A stretch of 64,000 nucleotides of DNA from Paenibacillus sp. G2S3 (GTDB lineage: Bacteria > Bacillota > Bacilli > Paenibacillales > Paenibacillaceae), in contig NZ_CP126095.1 of NCBI RefSeq assembly GCF_030123105.1, positions 2,046,001 to 2,110,000 of the forward strand. The letters run 5' to 3'. The first letter of the stretch is position 1, and every line of letters begins with the position of its first letter. Of this stretch, positions 42,701 through 51,133 are shown in pieces. The notes beneath the pieces are model-generated. The model was not told the DNA's origin and did not search any database. It saw nothing but the letters and a program-made list of their open reading frames with translations. The position numbers were made by a program, and so were the translations under genes.

Positions 42701-43343
42701 AATTACGACGAAGCAAGGGAAATCGATGGCCTTCATCGAATGGGAAGATCAGATCGAGCGCTGCGAAGTCGTGCTCTTCCCCGAGGTGTGGAAGCGAAGC
42801 CGCAGCTTGATTGCCAAGGGCGCGCTGCTGGCCTTGCGCGCCAAGGTGCAGCAGGAGGACGAAGGCTTCAAGCTGCTGGCTGAGGAAGTGGCGCTGCTAT
42901 CCGCGGAGTCCCTCCGCGGCCTGCTGCAGCGCCGTAGTGCCGCTGGGTCCCGCTCATATAGCGCGGGACGCTCGGCCCCAGCAGGAGCGCCGCCGCGTGG
43001 CGCAGCTCCTGCTCCGCGGGCTAGCGGTGCCGCCACTGGCCCCGCTGGCAGACCTGCAGGCGGCGCAGCTGCGCCTGCAACACCTGCACCGGCCGCTGCG
43101 CCAGCGCCGGCGACAGGCCAGCGTGTCTTTATCAAGATCACGCCGGCCGCCGAGAATGCTGAGCAGCTGTCGCGCCTGAAGGAGCTGCTGCAGAATCATC
43201 CAGGCCCAGTAGCGACGATTCTGTTCTACGAACGGGATCAGAAGCTCCTGGCCCTTAGTGATAACTATCGAATTAAGCCTACCCAGGAGCTGTTCGCGGC
43301 TATCGAGTCTATGCTGGGAGCAGGTACCGTAAGAATAAAATAA
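39702..43343 (+). CDS. dnaE: DNA polymerase III subunit alpha DnaE
   Basis: A 1213-residue replicative polymerase. The PHP domain is at 1-270 (HLHVHSEYSLLDG with the metal-binding HxH, LALTDHGVMYG); the Pol III palm holds GPGRGSSAGSL and the catalytic PDIDIDFSD (about 405-412); RHASTHAAGVVIS, FPRAHAAAYGVLAF and the tandem HhH region follow; then an OB fold (TVTAGMVVSVKEITTKQGKS). Residues about 1080-1138 form an unusual Ala/Pro/Gly-rich, low-complexity linker encoded by very GC-rich DNA, before a C-terminal beta domain (RVFIKITPAAENAEQLSRLK). The ATG 39702 has AAGGAAG upstream. Synteny (ytrHI before, accDA after) fits Bacilli dnaE. Confidence 0.95.
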   Translation: MMSPFVHLHVHSEYSLLDGAARITDLVRRAGEYGMKSLALTDHGVMYGAIPFYKACKENGIKPIIGCEAYLTAGSRRERGSRKDQPIYHLILLVKNETGYKNLMKLISIGHLEGHHYKPRIDMEVLAAHSEGIICLSACLGGEVPQHLLHGRDDEARKAALRYKEIFGEDFYLELQDHGISEQKRVNPKLIALAKACEIPLVATNDVHYLAKEDAEVQDVLICIGTGKTVDDEERLKIGTDQLFLKSSDQMAALFPHVPEAISNTLLIAEKCNLELTFGQHILPAYSPIPEGKDSAAYLRELCFKGLEERYIDTPLWASPEQRETAEKRLAYELGVIENMGFSDYFLIVWDFIAYCHRQGIATGPGRGSSAGSLTAYSLRITDVDPLKYNLLFERFLNPERITMPDIDIDFSDERRDEVIAYVVEKYGKEHVAQIITFGTMAARAAVRDVGRVLNLPYNEVDKAAKLIPGQLGISLARALETTPDLKAMYDSNPKIKGLLDMAMKVEGMPRHASTHAAGVVISKGPLTDAVPLQEGNESTALTQYSMEHLESVGLLKMDFLGLRTLSIIERCMNSIKEMSGSVPDFKIIPDHDPLTYEMLGAGETTGVFQLESAGVRRVLKDLKPNGFEDIVSVLALYRPGPMEFIPKYIAGKHGQIEVEYPHPDLKAILADTYGIIVYQEQIMQIASLMAGFSLGEADLLRRAVSKKKRETLDKERSHFVQGSLQQGYNENDANAVYDMIVRFADYGFPRAHAAAYGVLAFQTAYLKAHYPVQFMASMLTAVMGTHRKVAEYVLDCRRTGIGVLPPDVNESGVLFTPVPGEEAGTGHIRFGLAAIKNVGTLAVENIMSVRKERPFDSLLDFCRRVDLRVCNKRVVESLLQAGAFDCLPGHRAQLLAMLDETVDAATKWRKERDELQIQLFDDLVETPNWEIRYPDIPKFTVGQQLELERELLGLYLSGHPLDDSAELLEEPGIQRLMDLGEAADESQTVTAGMVVSVKEITTKQGKSMAFIEWEDQIERCEVVLFPEVWKRSRSLIAKGALLALRAKVQQEDEGFKLLAEEVALLSAESLRGLLQRRSAAGSRSYSAGRSAPAGAPPRGAAPAPRASGAATGPAGRPAGGAAAPATPAPAAAPAPATGQRVFIKITPAAENAEQLSRLKELLQNHPGPVATILFYERDQKLLALSDNYRIKPTQELFAAIESMLGAGTVRIK

Positions 43344-43417
43344 GAACAATTCCACCCTTTTCCGCATACATTAGGAAACCACAGGGCGAATCCCTGGGCG
43401 GAAAGGGGAATCACAAC

Positions 43418-43918
43418 ATGTCCTATCAAATGGCAGTTGATTTGTTGGAACGTAGAGGCGTATCACTTTCTTCCATTGCTGAAATCGTATATATTTTACA
43501 ATCGGTTTATTATCCCGGTTTATCCAAGGAAGAATGTCTTTCCAGTGTGAAATCTGTTTTGGGAAAAAGAGAAGTGCAGTACACGTTAATGACGGGGATC
43601 GCACTTGATGAATTGGCAGAGAAAAAACTGCTTCCTCAGCCGCTTCAGGCAGTAATGGAGGCGGATGAATCACTTTATGGAGCGGACGAGACTCTAGCCC
43701 TTGGTATCACAGGGGTTTATGGGATGATCGGACTTACAGGATTTGGGTACTTGGACAAAATAAAGCTTGGAATCATTGGTGAATTGAACGATGATAAGGG
43801 AAGTATTCACGTGTTCTTGGATGACCTAGTAGCGGGTATCGCTGCAGCTGCTTCTGCTAGAATTGCTCATCGGCAGGAAGGGGCAAAAGTATATCCTCTA
43901 GTCACGGACACGGAATAA
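43418..43918 (+). CDS. pgpA: Phosphatidylglycerophosphatase A family protein (YutG-like)
   Basis: A 166-residue protein like B. subtilis YutG and the PgpA family: MSYQMAVDLLERRGVSLSSI, AEIVYILQSVYYPGLSKEEC, SVKSVLGKREVQYTLMTGIA and LGIIGELNDDKGSIHVFLDD-LVAGIAAAASARIAHR. The D-D pair and the acidic FLDDLVAG motif fit the family's metal site. PgpA removes phosphate from phosphatidylglycerophosphate in phospholipid synthesis; the cytosolic YutG type lacks the membrane helices, and its exact substrate is not settled. GGAAAGGGG lies upstream of the ATG. It stands between dnaE and a small gene before accD. Confidence 0.75.
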   Translation: MSYQMAVDLLERRGVSLSSIAEIVYILQSVYYPGLSKEECLSSVKSVLGKREVQYTLMTGIALDELAEKKLLPQPLQAVMEADESLYGADETLALGITGVYGMIGLTGFGYLDKIKLGIIGELNDDKGSIHVFLDDLVAGIAAAASARIAHRQEGAKVYPLVTDTE

Positions 43919-44064
43919 ATGACCCGATTCATTTCGTTTGAACGAGTTCCTCAGTCTTGCTTCCTTTGCCCTACGCCTGTTGCGGGAAAAAAGAAAACTG
44001 TGTTATCATAATTCCATTATACGGGATACGGCTGGGAATTAAGATTGGGGAGGCCTTGCTAGGC

Positions 44065-44253
44065 ATGTGGACGGTAATATATATCGCGCCGACCGCCAAA
44101 GTGGCGGATATGATTAAGAGTAAGCTGACTGAAGAAGGTTTTTTAGTAAAATGCCGTCCAATCAATATGTCCAAGCAGCAGTTTGAGATATTGGTTCCTT
44201 CAGGTGAACTGGAGGAAGTACAGGAAGTCCTTAATCTTATTCTGCATCCCTGA
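44065..44253 (+). CDS. Small DUF2007-like protein
   Basis: A 62-residue protein: MWTVIYIAPTAKVADMIKSK, LTEEGFLVKCRPINMSKQQF, EILVPSGELEEVQEVLNLIL. The beta-alpha-beta-beta-alpha-beta pattern and the opening strand with -APT-VADMIKSKLTEEG resemble the ferredoxin-like DUF2007 small signal-transducing domain; this is a look-alike, not a firm call. ATG 44065 has GGGGAGG upstream; the frame opens 36 codons earlier without a site. It precedes accD by 72 bp and may share its transcript. Confidence 0.6.
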   Translation: MWTVIYIAPTAKVADMIKSKLTEEGFLVKCRPINMSKQQFEILVPSGELEEVQEVLNLILHP

Positions 44254-44325
44254 ATTTCTATCAAGAGAAAAGTCATGACAGCGGCAAGCTGCATAACGCA
44301 AATAAACGGCTGAAGAGGTGCGGGT

Positions 44326-45219
44326 GTGTTCAAAGATTTATTTCAGAAGAAACGGAAGTACGCGACTATTCCTTCAGAACGTCTGGAGCGAAGCGGCGTG
44401 CCTGCAGAAGGCGAACGCCCCAAACGGGAAATTCCTGAAGGATTAATGAGTAAATGTAATAAATGTGGAACGATCCAGTATAGCAAGGAATTGGAAAAGA
44501 ATCTAAAGGTATGTCCTACTTGTGGTCATCATTTACGCTTGAACGCTGTAGAGCGTATTGCTATGACGTTAGACCCAGAGGGCTTTATTGAGTTTGACAG
44601 TGAAATGTATTCTATAGATCCGCTGAAATTCCCGGGTTATGCTTCTAAATTGGAGCAACAACAACTGAAATCGGGACAAACTGATGCCGTAATTACGGGA
44701 CAGGGATCTATTAGCGGATATCCGGTTATTGTAGCTGTGATGAATTTTGAATTTTTCTCGGGTAGTATGGGATCTGTAGTCGGTGAGAAAATTACCCGAG
44801 CAATTGAAGAAGCCACAGAGAAGCAGCTTCCACTCCTTATTTTCTCTACTTCAGGCGGAGCGAGAATGCAGGAGAGTATTCTAAGTCTTATGCAAATGGC
44901 GAAGACCAGTGCAGCGCTTGCTCGTTTCAATGAAGTGGGCGGCCTTTATATTTCTATAATTACGGATCCGACTACGGGCGGAGTATCTGCGAGCTTTGCT
45001 AGTCTTGGCGATATTATTATTGCTGAGCCTGGGGCTGTATTCGGTTTCGCAGGACGTATAGTGATTGAACAGACGATTCGCCAGAAGCTTCCGGATGATT
45101 TCCAGACGGCTGAATTTAATCTGCAGCATGGCTTGATTGATATGGTTGTGCACCGTAAAGAACTGCGCGCCACACTGACCAAAATTTTGGAATTGCATGA
45201 TGTGAAAGGGGGATTTTAG
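44326..45219 (+). CDS. accD: Acetyl-CoA carboxylase carboxyltransferase subunit beta
   Basis: A 297-residue AccD. The N-terminal zinc ribbon has Cys44, 47, 63 and 66 (SKCNKCG and KVCPTCGHH). The crotonase-like core has [40 protein letters not shown] and [39 protein letters not shown]. With AccA it transfers carboxyl from biotin to acetyl-CoA to give malonyl-CoA, the first step of fatty-acid synthesis. The start is GTG 44326 behind GAAGAGG. The stop is followed by accA one base later, so translation is coupled and a 1:1 ratio is likely. Confidence 0.95.
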   Translation: MFKDLFQKKRKYATIPSERLERSGVPAEGERPKREIPEGLMSKCNKCGTIQYSKELEKNLKVCPTCGHHLRLNAVERIAMTLDPEGFIEFDSEMYSIDPLKFPGYASKLEQQQLKSGQTDAVITGQGSISGYPVIVAVMNFEFFSGSMGSVVGEKITRAIEEATEKQLPLLIFSTSGGARMQESILSLMQMAKTSAALARFNEVGGLYISIITDPTTGGVSASFASLGDIIIAEPGAVFGFAGRIVIEQTIRQKLPDDFQTAEFNLQHGLIDMVVHRKELRATLTKILELHDVKGGF

Positions 45220-45220
45220 G

Positions 45221-46222
45221 TTGGCAGGAGAGTTGCCTTTTGAAATGCCTCTGGTTGAAATGCGTAAGAAAATTGCCGAGCTAAAGCAGTTTGGCGAAGA
45301 GAAGAGTATTGATTTTACGGATGAGGTAGCAAGGCTGGAAGAACGATACCGTGTGCTTGAAGAGGAAGTTTATTCCAATATCTCACCTTCTCAAAAAATG
45401 CATCTAGCTAGACACCAAGGTCGTCCGACTTCCCTTGATCTTATGGGGCAGATCTTCACGGATTTTATTGAGCTGCACGGGGATCGGATGTTTGGCGATG
45501 ATCTTGCGATTGTAGGCGGTATCGGTAAACTAAACGGTGTGCCTGTTACAGTTATTGGCCAGCAGCGCGGGAAAGACACGAAAGAGAATATTTTGCGATT
45601 CTTCGGCAGTGCACACCCTGAGGGCTTCCGTAAAGCGCTGCGTTTGATGCAGCAGGCGGACAAGTTCAAACGTCCCATTATTACCTTTGTGGATACGAAA
45701 GGGGCTTATCCAGGCAACACAGCTGAGGAAAGAGGACAATCCGAAGCGATTGCCCGTAATTTACGCGAGATGTCTCAGTTTGGTGTCCCAGTAATCTGTG
45801 TGGTCATCGGTGAAGGCGGAAGTGGTGGCGCACTAGCACTGGCAGTTGGGAATAGAGTGCTTATGCTGGAGCATGCCATTTATTCGGCGATATCCCCTAA
45901 TGGTGCTGCATCCATTCTATGGAAGGATGCTTCGAAGGCTGATCAAGCGGCGGAAGCCATGAAGATAACGGCATCTGATCTGCTTGAAATGGAAGTCGTT
46001 GAAGAGATTGTTCCTGAGCCAAAAGGCGGCGCTCATCGTGATTACGAAGCTACGGCAGCTGCAATTAAGGATGCATTATGGCGTCATTTGCAGGAGCTAA
46101 TTCCTCTGAATAGAGAGGAATTGAAAGAAGATCGATATCGTAAATTCCGTAAGATTGGTGAGTTTGCTGAAGTTCAGCAGGAGCAGATCTTCCTTGAAGA
46201 AGAAGTGAAATCTGAAGTGTAA
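45221..46222 (+). CDS. accA: Acetyl-CoA carboxylase carboxyltransferase subunit alpha
   Basis: A 333-residue AccA: the N-terminal helical lead ([20 protein letters not shown]), ALVGGI-type [73 protein letters not shown] and [20 protein letters not shown] are all present. It pairs with AccD as the carboxyltransferase. The start is TTG 45221, two bases after the accD stop, with AAAGGGGG inside the accD end. In Bacillus pfkA follows; here two hairpins and then pyk follow instead. Confidence 0.95.
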   Translation: MAGELPFEMPLVEMRKKIAELKQFGEEKSIDFTDEVARLEERYRVLEEEVYSNISPSQKMHLARHQGRPTSLDLMGQIFTDFIELHGDRMFGDDLAIVGGIGKLNGVPVTVIGQQRGKDTKENILRFFGSAHPEGFRKALRLMQQADKFKRPIITFVDTKGAYPGNTAEERGQSEAIARNLREMSQFGVPVICVVIGEGGSGGALALAVGNRVLMLEHAIYSAISPNGAASILWKDASKADQAAEAMKITASDLLEMEVVEEIVPEPKGGAHRDYEATAAAIKDALWRHLQELIPLNREELKEDRYRKFRKIGEFAEVQQEQIFLEEEVKSEV

Positions 46223-46250
46223 AAAGTGCGTTACCATTTGCACTTTTAGA
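46223..46250 (+). terminator. Hairpin after accA
   Basis: AAAAGTGC and GCACTTTT form a perfect 8-bp stem right after the accA stop; the T tract is short. Confidence 0.6.
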
Positions 46251-46310
46251 CATAAAACCATACTTAGTGGACCATATTGAATTTAGTGTAAAATATACAT
46301 TTTATTGGAA

Positions 46311-46356
46311 TTAAAATAATCTCGACGTTATGCCGGGATTATTTTAATTTTTTTTG
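46311..46356 (+). terminator. Second terminator between accA and pyk
   Basis: TTAAAATAATC and GATTATTTTAA form an 11-bp stem with an inner CG/CG pair, followed by a run of eight T. The 46223-46554 gap contains no gene; a pyk promoter follows. Confidence 0.8.
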
Positions 46357-46405
46357 TGCTTACAGATAATTCGAGCTCAAATTACATCTAAAAGAGCCTA
46401 CAACA

Positions 46406-46434
46406 TTGATTTTGTGTTTAAGTTGCAGTAATAT
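46406..46434 (+). promoter_or_regulatory. Probable SigA promoter of pyk
   Basis: TTGATT (46406-46411), a 17-bp spacer and TAATAT (46429-46434), giving pyk its own transcript with a leader of about 115 bases. Confidence 0.55.
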
Positions 46435-46554
46435 TCATAAGGGCGTGGTTAAAGGCACATGTGACAAAGTTCCTATTTAATTAGTTAGCCTTGTAGTAGA
46501 TTTTGTAGTTGGAAAAAGTGAGACAGAGAGAACGAAAAAACGGAGGAAAACCTA

Positions 46555-47973
46555 ATGCGGAAAAGTAAAATTGTATGTACGATCGGACCTGCGAGTGAAT
46601 CGTTGGAGAATATCAAAAAATTGATTTTGGCTGGTATGAATGTGGCCCGTTTGAATTTCTCCCACGGCGATTTTGAAGAGCACGGTGCTCGGATCAAAAC
46701 GATCCGTCAAGCATCTAAGGAACTGAACAAAACTGTTGCTATCCTGCTCGATACAAAAGGACCGGAGATTCGCACAGGCAAATTGGAAGTAGAACCGATT
46801 GAACTAGTTCAGGACGAGTACCTGACACTAACTACGGAAGAAATCCTTGGCACCCAAGAACGTATTTCCATCACGTACAGCGAGCTTCCTAATGATGTTC
46901 AAGTAGGATCCACCATCCTTATTGATGACGGTCTGATTGGTTTGACAGTTGTCGACATTCAAGGAACTGAAATCAAGACCCGTATTGTAAACGGTGGTAC
47001 GATCAAGAGCAAGAAGGGCGTTAACGTACCAGGAGTAAACATCTCCTTGCCGGGTATTACGGAAAAAGACACCAACGATATTCTTTTTGGTATCGAACAG
47101 GACATCGATTTTATCGCCGCTTCCTTCGTTCGCAAAGCTAGCGACGTTCAGGAAATTCGTGAGCTGCTTGCGAAAAACAACGCTTCTCACATTCAAATCA
47201 TTTCCAAAATCGAAAACCAACAAGGTGTTGACAACCTTGATGAAATTTTAGAAGCTTCTGACGGCCTGATGGTTGCTCGTGGTGACCTTGGTGTTGAAAT
47301 TCCAGCTGAAGATGTACCTTTGGCTCAAAAATTGATGATTCAAAAATGTAACGTTGCTGGCAAACCAGTTATCACAGCTACACAAATGCTGGATTCCATG
47401 CAACGTAACCCACGTCCTACTCGCGCTGAAGCAAGTGACGTAGCAAACGCTATTTTTGATGGAACAGATGCAATCATGCTTTCCGGAGAAACTGCTGCTG
47501 GTAAATACCCAGTAGAATCCGTACTTACAATGTCCCGCATTGCTGAGAAAGCGGAATCCGCACTGAACCATCGTGAAATCTTCATGAAACAACAAACTGC
47601 ACAAGAAACTACAGTTACTGAAGCAATCAGCCAATCCGTTGCAATTTCCGCTTTGGATCTGAACGCTAAGGCTATTCTTTCTTCGACTGTTACAGGTCAT
47701 ACTGCACGCGTTGTTTCCAAATACCGTCCTAAAGCACCAATCATTGCAGTTACAACACAAGAAAGAACTATGCGTCAATTGTCCCTCGTTTGGGGCGTTA
47801 CGCCAGTATTCGGTAAAGTAGCTTCTTCCACAGATGAATTGCTGGAAACAGCAATCCAAGGTGGTAAGGATTCCGGTCTGGTTCAAACTGGCGACCTAGT
47901 TGTGATTACTGCAGGAATTCCACTTGGACGTTCCGGTTCTACTAACTTGGTAAAAGTAAGCACAGTCGAGTAG
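46555..47973 (+). CDS. pyk: Pyruvate kinase
   Basis: A 472-residue pyruvate kinase: [71 protein letters not shown], the Lys/Glu metal site around [13 protein letters not shown], and [20 protein letters not shown]. It converts PEP and ADP to pyruvate and ATP at the end of glycolysis. It ends after the C-terminal allosteric domain (GVTPVF...[14 protein letters not shown]) and lacks the extra PEP-utiliser-like domain of the 585-residue B. subtilis enzyme. CGGAGG precedes the ATG. Codon use looks biased in the usual way for a highly expressed gene. Confidence 0.96.
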   Translation: MRKSKIVCTIGPASESLENIKKLILAGMNVARLNFSHGDFEEHGARIKTIRQASKELNKTVAILLDTKGPEIRTGKLEVEPIELVQDEYLTLTTEEILGTQERISITYSELPNDVQVGSTILIDDGLIGLTVVDIQGTEIKTRIVNGGTIKSKKGVNVPGVNISLPGITEKDTNDILFGIEQDIDFIAASFVRKASDVQEIRELLAKNNASHIQIISKIENQQGVDNLDEILEASDGLMVARGDLGVEIPAEDVPLAQKLMIQKCNVAGKPVITATQMLDSMQRNPRPTRAEASDVANAIFDGTDAIMLSGETAAGKYPVESVLTMSRIAEKAESALNHREIFMKQQTAQETTVTEAISQSVAISALDLNAKAILSSTVTGHTARVVSKYRPKAPIIAVTTQERTMRQLSLVWGVTPVFGKVASSTDELLETAIQGGKDSGLVQTGDLVVITAGIPLGRSGSTNLVKVSTVE

Positions 47974-48015
47974 TACCGACTGGCTTTGCCTGATTCGTAG
48001 TTTTTACGCAAAATA

Positions 48016-48068
48016 AAAGAGCTGTCTCAGATGTAGTGGAAATCTACAAATGAGGCAGCTCTTTTTTT
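48016..48068 (+). terminator. Terminator after pyk
   Basis: AAAGAGCTG...CTCA...GTAG pairs with CTAC...TGAG...CAGCTCTTT around the GGAAAT loop, followed by seven T. Confidence 0.85.
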
Positions 48069-48090
48069 ATTACTAAATTCATTTATGCTA

Positions 48091-48786
48091 TTAGTATATT
48101 CGTTTGACGCTAAAAGAGTCCCCTCGATGGCTTGGACTAGAAGGAACAGCAACGGTGATATTATTTTGGACCATGATCCCTCCCTTAGAAAGAGTTAACC
48201 TAGGTCGTTTTCCATTAATTCGGCAGCAGTTGAAATAGGTAGTACTAACGCGGGCCAGCTTTGCGATGGAACCATCCACCTCAGGAGCCTCCATGATCCA
48301 TTCGCCAGAGGTCTGTGGACCCGTATATGGCTGGAGCGTTCGGAAGGTCCAATTTCGGCTTAAATTCCGTAGTGTGATAGACCACTTCGTGTGGCTTATT
48401 TTTGTGATAGTACCTTTCATATGATCTCCAGGGTATACTGGAAAAGGGATTACGGTCTCAACGTCAGGTAGTATTTCCCACCAGGCGTAATAACGGGCAA
48501 CCCCATTTACGAATTCATGACCTGTTCCCGTCTGGATAAGACTACTGTTCTTGAAGCCGTCGATGCCAATCCATGCGGAGGAATAGGTAGATTTGTGTGT
48601 TGGTTTTACGTATGGGACGATCCATTCACCGGCAATGCGATTGAACGCGCCTTTTCTTCCAGTAACAGTGTAACCGCTCCAGTTCTTAGAAGACCAGCCA
48701 AAGGCAGAGCTTTGTCTATTGCTCGCATTAGATTTGTCTGTTAGACAGGGATGATTTACCATGAGAGAATTATGTTTTATGCTCAA
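48091..48786 (-). CDS. G1-family glutamic endopeptidase (eqolisin-like)
   Basis: A 231-residue protein with the eqolisin beta-sandwich pattern: SKNWSGYTVTGRKGAFNRIA, AGEWIVPYVKP, YSSAWIGIDGFKNSSLIQTG (with the catalytic Gln), HEFVNGVARYYAWWEILPDV and SGEWIMEAPEVDGS (with the catalytic Glu). This is the G1 acid peptidase family known from fungi (scytalidoglutamic peptidase) and also present in some bacteria. No signal peptide is seen, so the product may stay in the cell or spore, unlike fungal relatives. The start is TTG 48786, six bases after AAGGCGGTG. It is divergent from an MFS gene and convergent to pyk. Confidence 0.82.
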   Translation of the reverse strand: MSIKHNSLMVNHPCLTDKSNASNRQSSAFGWSSKNWSGYTVTGRKGAFNRIAGEWIVPYVKPTHKSTYSSAWIGIDGFKNSSLIQTGTGHEFVNGVARYYAWWEILPDVETVIPFPVYPGDHMKGTITKISHTKWSITLRNLSRNWTFRTLQPYTGPQTSGEWIMEAPEVDGSIAKLARVSTTYFNCCRINGKRPRLTLSKGGIMVQNNITVAVPSSPSHRGDSFSVKRIY

Positions 48787-48895
48787 CTTGTCCACCGCCT
48801 TTATAGTACTGCTATATTAAATGCGATGATTACATATGAAGTACGGGTATTCTGTTAAAATATAAAAATATAAAGTTGGAGGATTTATAGTACAA

Positions 48896-50080
48896 ATGGA
48901 GAAATTATCGAAGCTGCGCGGCTTTTATCTATTTTTAGGATTGGCCGGCGGTTCATTCGGCTCCTATCTTTCGCTGCTGCTGGTCCACAATGGACTTAAT
49001 AGCGGACAGATAGGTATACTAATGGCAACAGGCACACTAATTGCAATCACCATTCAGCCGATGTGGGGGATTATCTCTGATCGGTATAATCAGACGCGTT
49101 TAGTACTAATCCTAAGTGTGGCGGTTCCAGCCTTATTAGCCGTCTTTTATCGTTCGGAATATTTCATTGTGCTTCTTCTGGTGTATACGTGCTCAACGAT
49201 CTTCTCCTCTACACAGGCTCCTATAGCCGATTCTTACGCGATTTCAGCGGCGAATAGAGCTGGAGCCACTTATGGTAGCATTCGGCTTATGATGAGCATT
49301 GGAGCGGCTCTGGGAGCTTATGCAGGGGGGCTGTACGTATCCACCTTCTCTGTATCCACGATATGGCTGCCTTTTCTCTTTTTTAATCTGATTGCAGTCC
49401 TTATTGCATTTACTTTACCGAAGCAGGCGGAAGAGAATCATATGATGAGGCAATCGTTTACTCAGGGGGTAAGGCAACTGCTGGGGAATCGTGTCTTTCT
49501 TGCGTTTTTGGGTGGAAGCTTTCTTGTGAACCAGACGATGGCTGCTTTTGGTACATACTTTGTAATCGCTTTTCAATCGGTTGGTGGCTCTACGCGCTAT
49601 GCAGGGATTGCGCTCTTTCTCGCATCGGTGACGAATGTGCCTTCCATGCTGTTTGCTTCTAAGGTGATTAAGAGGTTAGGTCGTGAGCGGACCTTGCTCC
49701 TTGGGGCCCTTATTTATGTCTTGCGGTGGGGTATTCAGGTTGCTTTTCCATATCCATCAGTAATGATCGGAGTGCAAGTGCTGCATGGTCTTTCGTTTGG
49801 GTTCTTTTATATTGCTGCAGTCGAATATGTATCTCAGATCACTTCTAACGAGATGCAGGCCACTGGCCAAAGTGTATTTAATATGGTGTTCGCAGGTTTT
49901 TCTGGCATCGTAGGTAATTTACTGAATGGATTCTTGCTCAATCAAGGCGGGGTAGAAGTAATGAATCTGTCTTGTATGTTGAGCTCAATTGCAGGAGCAA
50001 TGCTGCTGTTCTATGTTGCCAGAAGCTCTCGGCGCAAATTATCGACGACAACGCTACCTTCAGGCGGGGCCCAGGCTTAA
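48896..50080 (+). CDS. MFS transporter (LacY/MFS_1-like)
   Basis: A 394-residue permease with 12 predicted helices: FYLFLGLAGGSFGSYLSLLL, IGILMATGTLIAITIQPMWG-IISDRYNQTRL (the MFS loop 2-3 motif), the central loop near 185-205 and VIKRLGRERTLLLGALIYVL (loop 8-9 motif). The first-half features GSFGSYLSLLL and ISDRYN fit the LacY/nucleoside-type subfamily. The ribosome site GGAGG is rather far from the ATG (13 bases). The substrate is unknown. It is followed by a hotdog thioesterase gene and fxsA. Confidence 0.85.
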   Translation: MEKLSKLRGFYLFLGLAGGSFGSYLSLLLVHNGLNSGQIGILMATGTLIAITIQPMWGIISDRYNQTRLVLILSVAVPALLAVFYRSEYFIVLLLVYTCSTIFSSTQAPIADSYAISAANRAGATYGSIRLMMSIGAALGAYAGGLYVSTFSVSTIWLPFLFFNLIAVLIAFTLPKQAEENHMMRQSFTQGVRQLLGNRVFLAFLGGSFLVNQTMAAFGTYFVIAFQSVGGSTRYAGIALFLASVTNVPSMLFASKVIKRLGRERTLLLGALIYVLRWGIQVAFPYPSVMIGVQVLHGLSFGFFYIAAVEYVSQITSNEMQATGQSVFNMVFAGFSGIVGNLLNGFLLNQGGVEVMNLSCMLSSIAGAMLLFYVARSSRRKLSTTTLPSGGAQA

Positions 50081-50118
50081 ACGCTCCCCTGCTGCTATGC
50101 CGAAAGGAGTATTTTTAG

Positions 50119-50646
50119 ATGGAATTAGAGCGAGCTGGCTTGCCCAGCCGATGGTATAAGTCGACCCTGCGTGTTCGCTATCAGGAAAGTGATCAGATGG
50201 GCGTCGTGTATCATGCGAATTATTTGAACTGGTTTGAGTCCGGTCGTACGGAGATGTTTCGTCAGGTGGGTTTTACTTATCGTGAACTTGAGAAACAAGG
50301 CGTCTTACTTCCTGTCACCTCCGCAGATTTGCAATTTAAAAGTCCGGCGCGATATGATGATCTTATCTCCGTGTATGCGCGAATGACTACCTTCACAGCG
50401 TTAAGAGTCGTATTTGAGTATCAAGTGCGGAGGCTTTCGGAAGAAGAAGGTATAAATTCAGAAAATTTAGTGGCTACTCTAGGGGAGTTGTGGTCGATGG
50501 ATCCACCTGGGGAGCTGCTGGTTACCGGCACGACAAGTCATGTTTGGGTGAACCAGGAATGGAGACCTGCTAGGCTGGATAGAGCCCTTCCAGAGCTCTT
50601 TCACGCAATAAAAGAGGCGCTGCGGGAAGAAGGGGGTTCAGTATGA
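50119..50646 (+). CDS. Acyl-CoA thioesterase (YbgC/4-hydroxybenzoyl-CoA type)
   Basis: A 175-residue hotdog-fold thioesterase. VRYQESDQMGVVYHANYLNW-FESGRTEMFRQVG is the conserved helix and active-site region (Asp in ESDQMGVVYHANY), followed by the hotdog strands (LLPVTSADLQFKSPARYDDL, VFEYQVRRLSEEEG). It hydrolyses short acyl-CoA or aryl-CoA esters in relatives. AAAGGAG precedes the ATG. Its stop overlaps the fxsA start by 4 bp, so they are translationally coupled. The C-terminus is longer than in E. coli YbgC (about 134), with a tail of about 35 residues. Confidence 0.88.
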   Translation: MELERAGLPSRWYKSTLRVRYQESDQMGVVYHANYLNWFESGRTEMFRQVGFTYRELEKQGVLLPVTSADLQFKSPARYDDLISVYARMTTFTALRVVFEYQVRRLSEEEGINSENLVATLGELWSMDPPGELLVTGTTSHVWVNQEWRPARLDRALPELFHAIKEALREEGGSV

Positions 50647-51041
50647 TTAGAAGCAAATGGTTATGGGCTGGACTATTTATTATTCCTGCTGTGGAATTAT
50701 TCGGTTTTATCTATGTAGCAGATCAACTAGGAGCATTCAAAACGCTGCTGCTTATGCTGACCACTTCGGTAATCGGTCTACTAATGATGCGATTTGAAGG
50801 TAAGAAGGTACTGCAGGACAGCAGAACACATATGCAGGAGGGCCGCGTTCCTGGTCGGACGATGCTGGATGGTTTATGTATTTTTTTCGGAGGATTGCTA
50901 CTGATATTGCCGGGTTTCGTAACCGATATTGTCGGGTTCACGCTAGTATTTCCATTGACTCGGCCTTTGTACCGTATATTTTTGCTGAAGTGGATTGAGA
51001 AGAAGATGAAGAACGGCACCTTCACCTTCTATCGTCGTTAG
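50643..51041 (+). CDS. fxsA: FxsA family membrane protein
   Basis: A 132-residue protein with four hydrophobic segments: WLWAGLFIIPAVELFGFIYV, FKTLLLMLTTSVIGLLMMRF, MLDGLCIFFGGLLLILPGFV and DIVGFTLVFPLTRPLYRIFL. The motif GGLLLILPGFVTDIVGF is diagnostic of FxsA (YtwI in B. subtilis, which lies beside ytvI and citZ). E. coli FxsA overproduction eases F-plasmid exclusion of phage T7; the normal role is unknown. It overlaps the thioesterase gene by 4 bp. Confidence 0.92.
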   Translation: MIRSKWLWAGLFIIPAVELFGFIYVADQLGAFKTLLLMLTTSVIGLLMMRFEGKKVLQDSRTHMQEGRVPGRTMLDGLCIFFGGLLLILPGFVTDIVGFTLVFPLTRPLYRIFLLKWIEKKMKNGTFTFYRR

Positions 51042-51061
51042 TATCCTGTTCACAACAATAA

Positions 51062-51110
51062 CAGAGCGGACCCCTGTCATTGATGGAGGGCCCGCTCTGT
51101 TTGCTATTTT
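51062..51110. terminator. Bidirectional terminator between fxsA and ytvI
   Basis: CAGAGCGG and CCC pair with GGG and CCGCTCTG (51062-51099), followed by TTTGCTATTTT. Confidence 0.75.
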
Positions 51111-51133
51111 GACGAATCAATGATTATCGGTGC

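Noticed and set aside
42811..43179. A plus-strand open frame of 122 codons inside dnaE
   Set aside because: It arises from the GC-rich Ala/Pro/Gly linker read in another frame, with Arg- and Cys-rich nonsense composition.
47248..47886. A 212-codon open frame on the minus strand inside pyk
   Set aside because: Antisense to conserved pyk with Cys- and Phe-rich random-looking composition; no ribosome site.
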